Origin: Augochlora pura
Taxonomy: Eukaryota > Arthropoda > Insecta > Hymenoptera > Halictidae
Reading direction: 5' to 3'
Length of the DNA stretch: 64,000 nucleotides
NCBI RefSeq assembly: GCF_028453695.1
Contig: NC_135775.1
Location: 20,370,545-20,434,544, forward strand
The position numbers and the translations under genes are program-made. How positions within the stretch are numbered: the stretch's first letter is position 1; every line of letters begins with the position of its first letter. Under the pieces are notes generated by a model. The model had not been told where the DNA came from. It saw only the letters and a list, made by a program, of their open reading frames with translations, and searched no databases. This document shows, piece by piece, positions 13,291 through 27,400 of the stretch.

Positions 13291-13412
13291 CAAAAGGGGC
13301 GGTGCTATTCACAAATGGGCGGGATTAATACAAAAGAGGAGGGACTTAACTAAGAAGAGCCGGATCTAATACAAAGGAGGCGTGAACAATTCTTAAAAGG
13401 GCGGGGCTAAGG
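13291..13412. repeat. About 20.5-bp minisatellite of GC-box-like units, 6 copies
   Basis: G-rich cores GGGGCGGTGCT, GGGCGGGATT, GAGGAGGGACT, GAGCCGGATC, GGAGGCGTGAAC and GGGCGGGGCTA start near 13296, 13317, 13336, 13356, 13377 and 13398. They are separated by TAATACAAAA-like linkers. Three cores fit the KLF/Sp-type GC box. Regulatory activity is not shown. Confidence 0.7.
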
Positions 13413-15953
13413 AGCGAAACTAGGTTTCGACGGCTTGTTGGCTTATGCAGTTCGCATTGGAGAATGTTTTTCGTTAATAACTTGTTAATAATGCCTCAAA
13501 GAAAATTTTTCTAAAGGAAAAATTTGCTTGAAATAAATTCAAGTATCTTTCATTTTCACATTGCTAAACATTTTAAAGACACTCCGCATATATATTCAAT
13601 CTTCATATTTTCTCGTGCGACAATATTTCATCCATATACACAAATAAACAAATAAATAAATAAAAGAGAAATAAAAATATTCTGAAGCAAACTAACTTAG
13701 TATACAATACTATGAAAACCCACAGATGCGTGTTATGTACCTTTAAAGCACTCTAAAGCTGCATCACTGTCATAAATATTTAGCAGTCATTTAAGGTAGC
13801 CATGTTGAAGTATATCCTGTACATTGCATTTAATAATGTTCGCCATAGATCTATTAAATACGCAAGACAAATTTTAGCCCTTTAGAAATGCTTCTCTTTG
13901 GTAACATACATAATAATCAGCATACATTTAAGAAGCACCCTGTTCCAAGAACCTCGACTCAGCGTCAAGGTGCCAGGGTCTCAGAAACGATTGTACAGGG
14001 TTGTAGAACGAGTGTTTTGCCGAGAAACGCATTCAGCTAGCGTCCGCACGGTCCAGAACCGGTTCGTCACTTCTCCTTTTTTCCATTCGACAGCATTCGC
14101 AGGATTTCCTCGAATATTTCCGGCTCGTAAACCCGGACTCTCGCGGCGCATGCATCCAGAAACGATTCCGGCCGCATTCCATCGGGATTCGGAGTACGGC
14201 GAAGAGGTTGGTGGGGGAGCTGGGTTCCCGTAGGGGCACCGGGGAACGTGGCGCAATCTCGCGACGAAAGATTCTTCTTAAAACAGAAACAATGGACAAA
14301 AGGCCGGCGGATTTTATCGGTCGGTTCCCGTCGTTAAGATTAAAGCTTGCCATTGGCCTCGTTTTCTTCGGTCCTTTTCGGCCCCCTTCCACCCTCCCCC
14401 TCTCCCGGCACCCGGTTTAGCTTCACGTTAAGTATCGAACAGAACGTAGCTGGAAGGAGCCGGAGGCACGCCAGGAGCAGAGAGCCTTTTTATTGACGGT
14501 GATAAACATTTTTATGGACCCCACGCGAATTACTACTTTTTACAACCGACGTTGCTCGATCTGCGCTGCCAGCGACCACCTAACCCCCTCCCCCTCCCTC
14601 CTTCTTCTTCCCTCTTCTTCCACTTCCTCGTTTTCTTCTCGGTATCTTTGACCCCCTTGCATTATTCTTCTGTTTCCTCGCCTTTTTTCTGACCGCCGCG
14701 ACGACGGTCTTGCAGCGGTCCTCGCGTCCGGCAAATTGTTCCGTTCGAGAGGGAATTTGTGGCAATCCGTGGGCGGGATCGGTGCTTCGGCACGGTGCTC
14801 CAATGCGGACGATTATGTTGCGAGAGAAATGCTGTCCGCACGCCCGAGACGCGTCGTGTACAAGTACTTGGCTTATTTCTAAAACGATGCGCCATGATTT
14901 TTGATGTTCCGGGGGCTGTTGTATATTTTTTTCTCTTTTATATTTTGGTATCTTCGAGGCTGTTTTGATAAAGTATTTTATACATTTTATCATTAGCTCA
15001 TACTTTATAAAGTATTTTATCTACGTGGAGAAAATGTTGTCCTATATGTAGTAGGTATAGTTATGTTTATTTGTTTATAGTATATTTATAGTTAATATAA
15101 TATAATAATACTTCAGGGTGTGGAGAAAATTCTGTCCTTATATTTACATTTATTTATTTATAGTACAATACATTTATAATTAATACAATATATATATATA
15201 ATATAATCAAACTTCATTTTATTATTTTATTACATAACATTTTATATTATATCTCTTTATATTTTCTTACACCTTCCACATATTTTATAAATTTCACATA
15301 TTTTAATTTGACGAACATATTAACCACAAAATAGAAGATTAAAATTTACATTAAGTGCTAAAAATTTCCTTCTTCCGTTTAAATACATTTTCGAAGCCCT
15401 CCTCGAAAATTATTAATGATTGCCGTACACTCGGTAATTTCGTTCCTCGCATTTCGTAAAACTACTTTTAACCAATTCGTCGACTTTAATAATCGATGGG
15501 AGATCTTCTCCCCTCGGTAATAACAATTTTAATTCTTTTTTTTACTGCACTCACTCTACCTCCTCTTCTCCGGATCCGGTAGTCATAACGATGCCGGAGT
15601 TATTTATTCCTCCCTTGGGCGATTCAATAATTGTAATCCACTCTTCATCACATTTAATTTTTAAGCAGACCAGTCGAAATGTTTAGTTCCTGAGTTTATC
15701 TTTCATATTTCCTGATATTATACAAAAATGTCACTTTGAAAAATCTTTAGATAAACTTCTTTAACCAGTAATATGTTGTAATATAAAGTTTGAATAAATT
15801 CAATCTTGTCGTTGTTATAAATTAATATATAATAATTAGTTCCATTTAGGTTTGCTTAGGCTCTGTAGTTTTAATGTTAAGTTGAAAGAAGATAGAATAG
15901 TACGTGAACGATACTAAAAGATGTAAGAAAATATAAAGAATTCGAAGAACAAA

Positions 15954-16115
15954 AATGAAGAAGCAATACCTTGTACAATAACTTTATTCTTGTTGCTTAA
16001 AATTAGGTAAATCATGAGTGCTTACTATGACAAAAGTGAAGAAGCAACACTTTGAACAATAATTTTATTCTCATTGCTCAAAATTAAGAGAATCACGAGT
16101 GATTACTATGGTTGA
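15954..16115. repeat. 81-bp tandem duplication
   Basis: Two copies (15954-16034 and 16035-16115) share GAAGAAGCAA, ACAATAA.TTTATTCT.TTGCT and GTG.TTACTATG. Divergence suggests an old duplication. Confidence 0.8.
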
Positions 16116-17776
16116 AATAGAAGTAGTGCGAAACAGCTTTTGGGTCAGCAGTCGAAAGCAGCGTTAAAGGAACGCGTGACATCTGTTCGGTACAGCAATA
16201 TAATTACCAGTCGTATGCAATCTCCTCTGTTCTTGTAATCCTTCTCGTTATCATCACCACGTTCTCTCGATTCTGCAAATCCCTCCTCTGTTGTTGTCTT
16301 TTATGCACACGCGCTAATTGGATTATGCAACGCGTCAGCAGCTAACCAGAATACTCCTCTGTCGTTAAAAACAGATTTTTTTCGTGCATTGTTATCTCGC
16401 CGTGATCATCGATCACTTGATGATTGCGAGTTTTGCGAACTGAAATTATTATGCAATCTTTTTCGATGTTTCACAGCGTGATAGATAACAATATTAATTT
16501 GTTAAATTTATTTCTAACGTAGACTGGAAATATTCTGAACTGTCTTATAGCTTGCGTGATGTTAATTTTTTTCATAATACACGAATTTAATTTTTAATAT
16601 AAATATCAATTAATTCCTTCATAATTTTTAGTTTTTAAGAATTCTTTTATAAAAATCTAAATAAGAAAAAGATTTCTTACGTTGACTATAAAATTATTTG
16701 CGATGAGTGTAGAACAATAATACAGTTCACTTTTGTTAATGTACACTTTTTCTTACGTTTTGATAATTTTTATAAAAACACAAAGATCTGTAATCTAATT
16801 ATAAAATCAAAAAATATTTTACTTTATTATATAGATTTATAAGGATATATACATCCATCAATTTGTCATCAATTCACCAGAGAATTTTACAGAAATTTCA
16901 AACATCCTTAAAATTCTAAAGTGCATAAATTTAACAAAAAGCTTTATAGAATTTTGTCACAAAATAACCAACGAATTCGGCGCAGCGTATTTCGCGTTTT
17001 TGATAATACTCGGCAGCCCTAAACGCACAGATATACGGTCGATTGCCCGCCGATCTAGTACCGGGTCACTAATAGGTTCATTTATCTTGTTCGTAATAAT
17101 TCATCGTGGAAATTATTGTCCTTCGGGACACGCGTTCGACCGGGTTGCACGGCACGTCGTACAAGGCACCGTAGCATTCAGCTTTCGAGCTTGCAGAACT
17201 AGCCGGAGACGGGGGCACGTACACACAATGGAGGAGCCGCGGCCAAAGAAACGTAATTGCAGCAGCAGCGTCGGTCGTTGCGAATTGCTTAGAGTGGACA
17301 TAGTTTAATTAACTGTACATAGAATTACAGCGAGGTCCCCGCCGGCGGTGATATCAAGTTCACTCTCGGATGGCCGTGCCTTCTAAATTTAATTCTTTCA
17401 TCGCGACAAGGAAGAACTACCTCGCTGCTCGCTTCGTTTTATTTACTTTATACGCCGTGTGAAACTATTTATTAGAGCATTATCTGTTTAACGCTACGAA
17501 AGAATAGTATATAAAAATAATAGAATTGTAGATGGTATAATTCGTTTCGTATTTTTAGCTGTGCAGGTAATATGATGTTTTTATTTAGGATAGTGTAATG
17601 TATTGTTCTCTTTCTGTGAATTGTTGTAAGATATTTATAAAAAGTGGTTTAGCGAAAGGTTATGAATTTGTTAATTATTGAAGAAAGTGTAATGGGTAGT
17701 GAAATAAAAATTTTAAGAATTCTTAAATATGTGAAAAAAGTGAAGAGTGATTTATTTAAATCTCTTAACTTTTTCC

Positions 17777-17964
17777 AACGTCTGACTATTATTATTTGAT
17801 TCTACTATAACCTATAAATACTGTAAAATATTGTGTACTTTTTAAGACAAGAAATAACTAATTTAATTGAATAAATATTAGAAACTACGTAATAAAGTAC
17901 ACTAGGTAAAATAAACGCTACACTGTGAGATGTCTGACCATAATCGTGACTTTCTACTGAAACC
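17777..17964. repeat. Two isolated copies of the 138-bp satellite core motif
   Basis: GTCTGACTATTA...TTCTACTATA at about 17780 and TGTCTGACCATAATCGTG...TTTCTACTGAAA at 17931-17960 match the core of the array at 19087-19640. The second matches over about 40 bases. The rest of the monomer is not evident. Confidence 0.55.
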
Positions 17965-18456
17965 AAGCGAAAATCTTGCTCCCAATTGTGCTGCATATAA
18001 AAGGTCACGTTTCCGAATAAAAAATACACAATATTAACTTGCATATAAATACAAGGCATATAGTTTAAGTAAATTGATGCTTCGTGTGAAACATTTACGA
18101 TGAAAAATTATTTAAACCAAGAAAAATAGAATTCTAGATGGAAGCACCGTTCAGATCGCACTTGGAAACGATCGATGACAAAAGGAAAGCGCCCTCATAT
18201 ATCACCGCCACTCAGTCGAATCACATTTTATATCCGAATCATGGTGCCGGCAACAATGCGGCCGACGCGCGCCCCTGTAATACCAGAATTAGAATGTCAG
18301 TTTAAAAATTTCAGGGGTTCATGGCGTCGGCGTCGCGCCGTCACCTGTGACAGACGTGACAATTCTGCGGATTTCATCGTGAAAAAATTCCGGCTGAAAT
18401 TCGGTACAGCAGTAACCGTCGGTTGCAACGTGCACGGTAGCCGACCGCCGCGGATA

Positions 18457-18503
18457 GGGGGGGGGGGGGGGGGGGTTGCTTGTTTGTATGTGTGTGTGTG
18501 TGT
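18457..18503. repeat. G19 homopolymer plus (TG)n
   Basis: Nineteen consecutive G at 18457-18475 are followed by TTGCTTGTTTG and then a TG dinucleotide run to about 18503. Confidence 0.9.
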
Positions 18504-19086
18504 ATGGTAAGGCGGACGGCATGGTTGAAGGATGATGCAGACCCAGCAGTGCAACCTAACACCCAACAGCTCTTATCTCGTATCTCGAACGTCTATGGCT
18601 TGGGGAGGAGGTTGTTCGACGGAGCGAAATATTCGTCTTGTATGACGGGTCCATCCAAATTGAGATTCGATCGATTCGATATACCCGCGCGTCGCGCCCC
18701 GCCCCGTCCCGCGCCGCCCGGTTTTCTAATAAAATTTCCTCCACTTTTTCCTGGCGCGGCCATTTCCGAACGCGATTCCCCATATCGACGGTTCTCGCTG
18801 AATCTAAAACATTCCCATGGCGAAATTTTACACGGCGCGGCAGCTTCCGCGGACGCTAGGCGATGGACCTACGAAAATCTATTTTTTAGGAATCCAAGAC
18901 GCCTTAGAGATTTTAGAATGTCGTTTAGGAAAAATGCTTCGTTAATTGGTATCGAGATTTAATTGACTTTAAGGAAAAAATTTACCTTGTCTTAATGATC
19001 TGTTACAATAATAATGGGGTATATTTAGAATTTAGAGCTTTTACATTTGGAGAAAAATTATTGATGCGTGATTGCTAAGATCGGAG

Positions 19087-19640
19087 CAGTTTATATCGGT
19101 CGATTCATTTCAGTTGTTAAATGTCTGATTAGAATCGTCTTTTTCTACTGAAAGCCCTTAAATACACTTCGTATGATTGACACTGTATTATAATCACAGT
19201 TTTTCTTGTTCAATCAACTTATATCAGTTTATGTCAGTAGATTTGTTTCAGTTGTGGAAGGTCTGATTATAGTCGTACTTTTCCACTGAAAATAGTTAAA
19301 TATACCATTTATGATCGACCTTATGTTATTATTACAGCTTTTCTTCTTTAATCCGCTTATACTAGTTTATGTCAGTCCTTTTATTTTAGTTGTGAACTGT
19401 CTGACTATAATCGCCTTTTCTACTGGAAACAGTTTAATACACTGCTTATGGTTGACCGTGTATTATAATTACATCTTTCCTTGTTCAATCAGCTTATATC
19501 TGTTTATGTCAGTCGATTTATTTCACTTGTGGACTGTCTGATCATATTCGTCCTTTTCTACTGAAAATAGTGAAATGCACCATTATGATTGACCGTGCAT
19601 TATAATTATATCTTCTCTTCTTTAATCAGCTTGCGTACAC
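19087..19640. repeat. 138-bp satellite-like tandem array, 4 copies
   Basis: Unit starts at 19087, 19225, 19362 and 19500 (spacing 138, 137, 138). Each unit has a CAGTTTATGTCAG start, a TGTCTGATTATAATCGTC block, TTTTCTACTGAAAA, a TATGATTGACC.TGTATTATAAT block and TTGTTCAATCAGCTTATA. The copies are clearly diverged. The unit length is close to nucleosomal repeat size. Confidence 0.9.
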
Positions 19641-21812
19641 CTATCGAAATGTCATAAAAATTATCAAATAAATATGGAATAAATATCGAATAAACATTCT
19701 ATAAAAATACCAATCAAAAACAATTGATTTCGCTAAAGAACACTAGCACCAGCCGTAACAACGTAACGAACATTTTCATGGCACTGAATCATAGAAAAAC
19801 AAAACAGCAGAAATCCTCGAACGTGTCGAACGTTCCGCAACGGTCGTCAACGAAATAATTAATTCGTTATACCTGTTCGGATTTTCGCAGCGGTGGTTGG
19901 GCTTTTTCGTCGGCGCAAACCGTCGTTCGACGGTCCGGTATTAGTCGGGCCGCGTATCGAACGGAATTAAATATGAAATGTGGTGCATCGAAAATTGACG
20001 GCGGAACGTTTTCGGGGTCAAACGATGAATTTTTCTTGAGACGCGTAATGGCGACGCGTCCGCAGAATGCGAAATCCGGTATATTCGGCACGGGGTCGCG
20101 TTGAATTTTCTATAGCGCCGCTGTACGCGCGGCCCTCCCCCCGAACCAATTTTCATGCATTTATTCGCGCGACACTTTTAACACCGCATACAATGAATAT
20201 TTTCCGCGGGTGCGTTGTTCACGGCGTGTGTCACGCGATAACGTTCGACAGTCGGCGACGGAAGCACCGCCCCACCGGCAGCAGCGCTCGTCTCAAATAA
20301 ATTCGATATCGTTGGATCTACAATTTATCTGCTCTCGAAAGTGACCTGGTATCGGCAGCTCTATGGCCTCGTGTAATAAATAATACGTTTAATCTGTGTT
20401 AACCGTGCGCGAACCGTTTCACTTGTATATTTTTCACCTCCTCCCCACGTCCGGGAACGGCGCGCGCACGTAATCGTTGCAGAATTTCACGGAATCCTGA
20501 CTGCCGCCCGACGCTTATTAAATCAATCGAAGTTACGGATTTTTAATTCGTCGACGTATAGAAAGCCGTCCGATTCGCGAAACAATTCGGCACTTTATCT
20601 CGTTACGATTCCCTGTGTTTTGACGCGAATCGACCGGACGCGAAGCTCGGCGTTTTTAAAACCATTCCTGTCGCGATATAAATTTGTCGAACGCCGCTAT
20701 AACTGGCTAAAATTGCGCGCGGTTTTGTTAATATTTAAAAGCCGTTTGCTGGATACTGTTCCTCGGCGAGAAACGTAGAAATAAATCGTCTTTACGAGTT
20801 TGGTACAGAAAAAATAATTGACGTATGGTTAGAAAATTTGATACAAGGTATTTGGATATAATTTAATATAGTATATACGTAAATAAGAAATTTTTGGGAT
20901 ATACTGTATTTAATCGTGTTTATCGTAGATCATTTCACTTCGTCTAGCACATGAGAGTCATTTATCCTTTTAGAGATCTTTTTGGAGATAGAATCATTTT
21001 TAGACATCATGTATCAAAGACATAAGCAACAAGAGAAATGAAGAATTTATGTTATTATTAAAAGTTAATATAATAGATGGACGTATTAATTTATCATTAA
21101 TTTCTCTTCATACTTTTCGATAATAAAAAAATTATATTTCAACTTAGACAAAATATATATTCTCGTTTAAACATAAAATCGTCGTCAAGAGACTAACCTT
21201 AACATACAGTTCCACCTAATCACTGAAAATCATAAATTTACTCGTAGTTATTAATTAATAAAAACGTAAATATTCTTGCATTTAGAAATATTTATCAAGT
21301 CAACAGCTGGCATTGATTGGCAGAGTCTGCTTCAATAATCGATACCATTGAATTATCTTGATCACCATTTCAACAGCATCGCCCTAATCACGGCACTTGG
21401 GAGGCTCTGACTCGGGTGTAACACGATTTTCCATAACGGGGAACCAATTAACCGCGTTGCCGAATGATCGGCCCGGCCCATAGGACGCAACGTGACGCCG
21501 TGGCGTTCTCCTCGTCGCAGGCCAATCGAACACGGATCGTTCGGAAGTGTCCGCTTTTCCTCTTGCAGCATCCGCGGGAGCGTGTGTGTCGCACCTTTTG
21601 ACGCTCACGTTGCAGAAACGCCGGGGCCAAGATGAAATCACGTAGCATCCGCAATGTCTGTAGCAAGGAGTACAGTTTTGAGAGACGCCGGAGAGCCTAG
21701 GCCAGGGCGACGCGTAGTTGGTATCTCTGGTTCAGGAGCCATAAAGGTTATCGTCATTACGACACACGACCTCCGCGATACTATAGCTCCGTGCCGCACG
21801 TTTCCACCGGCT

Positions 21813-21855
<43 letters not shown>

Positions 21856-23720
21856 AGGAGAGAGGTTGAGAGAGTGGGACTGTGGGGAATTAGTTGTTGG
21901 ATCCTGGGGTATGCAGCGGCCGCACCGCCCAAGCCTCTATCTTCGGGGGTGCACAAATAGAGGACGAGATCGTTTTCGACCGGGATATGCTGGCCGCGCA
22001 TGGCCGTTCACCTTGTTCACCATCAGTGTGTATGTATATAGGATATTTACTTCGGCACCAAGTTCTCTGGTTAACTTCGCCCGAAACTTTCGATTGACCG
22101 TGGAACTTTCCGCCCCGTGCCGGGAGCGTTGCGTGAACTTAAAGAACAGGGTACTTAATTAGGATGCTCACGGACGATGCGAAACATGGATACGCGTGTC
22201 AATCGGATATTTTAGTTTTATGTTCGAGAACTGACACGTTTGACAATAAGTCAATTTAATGCCATTATCGAATGTTATTTCCGATAGTCAATCAAGATTA
22301 TCGAAATTATTAATTCTGTAATTTCAGAGAAATAAAATGAGATGTTTCTTTAATTCTCTAAAAAATACTTGTGCTAAGAAGAAAATGTCGAAAAATTTTG
22401 CGAATGTAGAATGTGTGATATTAAATAAGGTTGGACGTATAATATATTTTTATTGTAATATGAAGATTGTTTAAATGGAAGTGTAATTGTGATTCAAAAG
22501 CTTCTCGGTTATTATTTGAGAATTTTTTATGGTAATAAGAAACATGTGAAGTCAGGAAAAAAATTTTAGTTCAGAAGTCTTTATCACATTATTTTTAATA
22601 TATTTATTGTAATAATTTATAGCTACTGTTTTCCACGTACGATTAGTGATTGATGAAAAAACGAATATTCAGAATAAGTTACATGAACCTCGCTCTTTAC
22701 TGCCGATTAAAAAAATCTTTATTATTCTTATCACAACCCTTTTGGCACATTTATGTAATCTTCATAAATACACATTACTCTTCTATTACTATAATCAACT
22801 GATATATAATCACAGCATCATATAACATAACCAACAGTTGCAACACGAACAGTATTACATTCGCAGACAAATTATTCCATTTAAAAATACAAATGCAACA
22901 AAAGAACTAAAAATGTTCTAAAAATCCTGTAGAATGCACAATGCAGTTGCATTCTGTATAATTAATCGACGTCTCAGATATGCTTTCTGTGATGTTGCCA
23001 GAAGGTATCCTATTGGCACGAGAGATTCTTTCTCATCGGAACACAATCAAGGGGGTCATGAAGGCAAAAATGCATCGCACCCTCGAGGCGCGGATTGTTT
23101 GTTAGGGGAGCAAAGGTGCATGGAAATTGCAGGGCGAGTAGGTTGTACCTGTTGGTAAGCAGAAGCGTTTCGCAATATGGAATATCGAATGCAGTGACTT
23201 GGCTGTCCCGGGCAGACAGGCACACCTAGCCACCAACCTAGCGGATGCATCAAATGCACCGTGATAACGTCACTCACAGGATGTAGGGCTAGTAATTCAG
23301 CTCACCAAAGGCATGGAAGGGGCGATTCGGATTCTCTGTCCCCCACCTTCGTGTCTGCCGCCGCACAGTGCAACGAGTAATTTTCGAAATTGCGCTTCCG
23401 ACGTCGATTTCGGGGGGAGAGAGAACGTTGTGCCCCGCGATCGTTCCACGGTCGACGTCTTAGAAAACTACCCAGAGAATTCGATCGACTTGGGATATCG
23501 ACGTTCCGCAACAATGGCCGACGCAATCTGCCACCCGCCATTAAACTATTTTGGTTAACCGCGCGTAATAACGCGTTATCATTTGTTGCGATCGAGGGGT
23601 TAGTGCCGCTTTATGTTGTTTAGGGGTTTTATTGGAAATTGGTTCACTTGAGAAAGGCAAAACGAAAGTACGTATTAAAAGTGCGAAATGATTTTTAGAA
23701 AATTGAGGCGCAATTTGAAG
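19641..23720. other. No gene seen
   Basis: GC islands at about 19.75-20.8, 21.3-22.2 and 22.95-23.6 kb carry overlapping short frames on both strands without recognisable content. A GA microsatellite is at 21814-21865. The intervening 22.2-22.95 kb is AT-rich and featureless. Confidence 0.5.
21814..21865. repeat. (GA)n microsatellite
   Basis: Interrupted GA run of about 50 bases in a GC island. GAGA-type motifs are inherent to it. Confidence 0.9.
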
Positions 23721-23903
23721 ATATAAAATGAAGACATATTTTAGAAATATAAAATGAGGGTATATTTCAAAAATATAAAATGAAGGTATATTTCAAAAAT
23801 ATAAAATGAAGGTATATTTCAAAAATATAAAGTGAAGGTACATTTCAGGAATATAAAACGAAGGCACAGTTCAAACGTACAAAATGAAAATATATTTAAA
23901 AAA
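23721..23903. repeat. 26-bp tandem repeat, 7 copies
   Basis: ATATAAAATGAAGGTATATT-type units start at 23721, 23747, 23773, 23799, 23825, 23851 and 23877 (exactly 26 each). The central copies are nearly identical and the outer ones more diverged, which is typical of a slippage or unequal-exchange array. Confidence 0.95.
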
Positions 23904-24369
23904 TTCTGCAACATTCATACATTTATTCTTAAAAAAATGAGTAAGCTATGTTGCAAATAAATTGCGTTAGATTTACAACCTATTTCAGATATTATAAATA
24001 TAATAGTTATTTTAAATATTGCAGATATAATTCTCAGTTAAATCACACTAAACATCGTAACAATCTATTAAAAATTTCGAACAATATCCGCCGTGAAGAT
24101 TTTCATTAAAAATCGCATAAAGACAGCGGTCTCGCTCTCGCCGTGAAAATCGTGACGTAACACGTTTCCATAGTAATCATCGTAGCGTTGAATTACGGTG
24201 TGCTCCCTTAACGCATCGGATGCACTTTAATGTTGTTCGAACTCGGCGGATCGGCCGACCCGTCCTCCGGGTCAGTTCGTCGGGCAGAAACTATGGAAAT
24301 TAGAGTAGAATCGATGATATTTTGACGTGGCCTGCGCGATCTAGCCCCAGCGTGAAGAATGGCGATAAC

Positions 24370-24372
24370 GAG

Positions 24373-24415
<43 letters not shown>

Positions 24416-24417
24416 GC
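24370..24417. repeat. (GA)n microsatellite
   Basis: About 48 bases of nearly pure GA inside a GC-rich island. Confidence 0.9.
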
Positions 24418-27400
24418 GCCGGCAGCCGTTTGATTAATAAATTCTCACGTGCTCGTGACATAATAAAAACCGACCCTCCGCGGGAATGTAAAATGAGGTG
24501 ATTATTCATGAGCCCGCGGCGATTGCATATTCACAGGGATCGTCAAGAAAAGGGCTCCTCCCACCGCGCTTCCTTATTAAAAGGAACCGCCGAGGATCGG
24601 GCGAGTGTTTAATCTGGCGGCGTGTACAAAAGTGTAAACGTCGCCGACACGCTAATTATAAGATTAAAGCGGATCCGTCGGGTGGCGCGAAACGACAGCC
24701 GCGCGATGGATCGCGACGCCCGGAAACCGAAATCATTCGGCGATGACACAGAGGAAAATCCTGTTATCAGTTTGCTAACGACCTCTCCTGTAATAGATTT
24801 ACCTTGGCTACGACATTACACCGGTGCTTCGTGACGTACCCTCTCCCTCTCTCCCTCTGTAAACGAACGCCATTGATAGCCAAGTTACAGCGTTCAACCT
24901 CCGCTTGATTACACGCGACTGCCTCAATTACTTGTGCGACGGCGACATGAAAATTATTACTTTCTGTCTGCGTTCCGTCGTTAAAAATTATAGACACCGA
25001 CAGCAAACTCTCGGCAAATTCGCGGCTTAATTCGACGCTTTAAACTTTAGTAGGAAAGTAGCCGACACAGCTTTTTTAAGGATTTTTAACAGGCGGAGTT
25101 TAATCTTCTTTTATGGCCTAGTTTTCCTTAATTATTTTCTGATTATCGTTTTTATAGTATTCTATTTTAATGGAAGCAGTTTTCCTTGGACATGATTTGT
25201 AAGTAATTAACAATAAAAGTTATATAAATCAGCTACTAATACATTTATTTTTGTTTATATTGTATTATTCTTATTAATTGAATAATAGATTATAAATTCA
25301 TTTAATTTATTCACTGTTTCAAATTTTATTCGCCATATTTAGGTCATTTCTGATTAGATCATTGGGTTTAATACAAAGTCATATAACACGTCTTCGACTC
25401 TTTCAATTATTTAAATATTAAAATTAGATTCTGCTTCTTAAAGTTGCATTCCATACGTTCACACAGGTTTTTAATTATTTTTATTAGGTATTTCTATTAT
25501 CAATACATATACGTATACAAAAGGCGTATATTTGTTAACGCTTTATATTAAATAATCAATTATTATAGGAGGAACGGCCAAGTTAAATAAATTCAAAATA
25601 CCTTCGAAAAATTAGTTAAGACAAATTAAATAAACTGGATCTGTTTAATCCATTCGATGGTTCCCTCCAAGTATACGCCGTAGTCAAAGGGTTAATAAGC
25701 ATTTTCCAGCAGTATCGCGTTATCAGCACTGAGCTGAGGCATTGCAACTGCTATCGAGAAACTTGATTTTCTCGGGATTTCGACGAGAGAAGTTCGAACA
25801 TACATTTTATGCCCCGCGTTCCGCGCAACTTCGAGTAGAATCGCGGCAGTACGGAAGATGAGGGACTCCCGCGTCTAAGCAATAACATAAATATTCCCGG
25901 CCCGACTAACGCAACGTTAGGAATACTTAGGAGATAAGACGGTGGATCCCGCGCGTCATTCAAGTAGAATGGAACGCGAGGCATCGGTACACATTACCGG
26001 GGCAGAGGCGCCGTGTAAACGAATTTCCGCGTCACGTGCCACGCCACCCTCCTCCCCGTTCTATATCGATACCATTGTGAAAACCACCCCACGGCCACCC
26101 TTCCATCCGAGCCCTTTTTTTCCCTCTATCCACGGCCTCGATCCTTGCTCCTCCGGCGACGGCGAAATAAAATGATGGAACGCGGGCGGGTCGCGGGGGA
26201 TGAAAGGAAGAGCGCGCGGGGGTGTGTGTGTTTCTTCTTCATCCTTTTTTCTCTCTCTCTCTCTCTCGTCGAACCATCTTTGCCGGTCGAAGCCGTTCGC
26301 ACCGGTCTTCCTTGCCGGGAAAGGAAGGCCGGGTTTATTTTTATCCGTCGTCCCGAACTAATTTGATCCCGCGTACGGAGACACTCTTTGAATAAAAGTC
26401 TGCTGCGACGGCTTGTCGCGCGGCCCTTCCGACGCGGAATTTCACGGCGGCAGCTGCTACTACGCTACGATCGCTGACCTTTGATCTTTTTCCCGGCGAT
26501 AGATTCTGTTCCTGCTACACCGGTTTGGAGAAGGCGAAACGCTCTGGAAGCAGACGGATAAACCGGCGGAGTCGTTTCATGGGCGCGAACACGATCGCCG
26601 ATTTACGCTGTCGTCGAGAAGGCATTGAACGAGTTGAACGCGTCACCGAAGTTACAGAAAAATGCTGGAGGATTAGAACACGTGACGGTATTCTTGGTTT
26701 TCTAGGAGATCGCTGTGGATTTTAAATTTATTTATTGCGTTGTGAGGGAGCAGTATATTGATACTGTAATTTGCGAACTAGAAAGTCTTGAATTACTATG
26801 AAACATATCTTTATACTGAGCAATATTGTTTTTCTCTAATGATTCTAAAATAAATTTTAAAGTATAATATAATGTATGATTATATACTATATAATATTAA
26901 CCAGACTATGGAACTTCAGATAAAATAAAAATTATTCACTCCGGCCCTGCGAGAGACAGTGATAATTTTATTGTTCTAATCTCTTTAACCAATCAAAGAG
27001 ACTGCAACTTTACCTTCTCCTTTTTATTGTAAATATATAGTAAAAATAGTCAACATTCATTTTCATTAACCCTATTTTTTAAATGCAATTGTTCTAATTT
27101 AAAAATACAGTCTAAGTAGCCAGAAATTAACTCATATTACATATTTTTAAAAAGAAGATAAAGGTCCAGTCTCTTCAATTTATTGAGACTATTAGAGCAA
27201 TAAAATCGTGAAAATTACGTGAAATAAATTGATCAAATGCATTGAATTCTACCATCGAAGAGAACTTCTTCCTGACACAGAAAGAGCTGCATACAATATT
27301 AAGAACATCACTGTGCATACATCGTCGCCTGCAAGAATCGCCTAAGAACCTCTCATTCGAAGAGCTTCTCATTCGGAAACGCGGGATTCAGTTAATTAAA

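Larger units (their letters stand above)
11161..19086. other. No gene seen outside the repeats listed
   Basis: GC islands at about 12.6-13.13, 13.9-14.9, 17.0-17.45 and 18.15-18.95 kb in AT-rich DNA. A two-copy repeat of about 95 bp lies at about 15025-15214 (GTGGAGAAAAT at 15025 and 15120). G19 followed by (GT)n is at 18457-18503. Long frames at 14033-14392, 14580-14993 and 18480-18962 lie in GC-rich or simple-sequence DNA, overlap other frames on both strands and are not recognisable. Confidence 0.5.

Noticed and set aside
18480..18962. 160-codon frame
   Set aside because: It starts in a GT microsatellite, overlaps minus-strand frames and has no recognisable protein content.
23721..23903. 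CRISPR-like regular repeats
   Set aside because: Units are contiguous 26-bp tandem repeats without unique spacers, in a eukaryotic genome.
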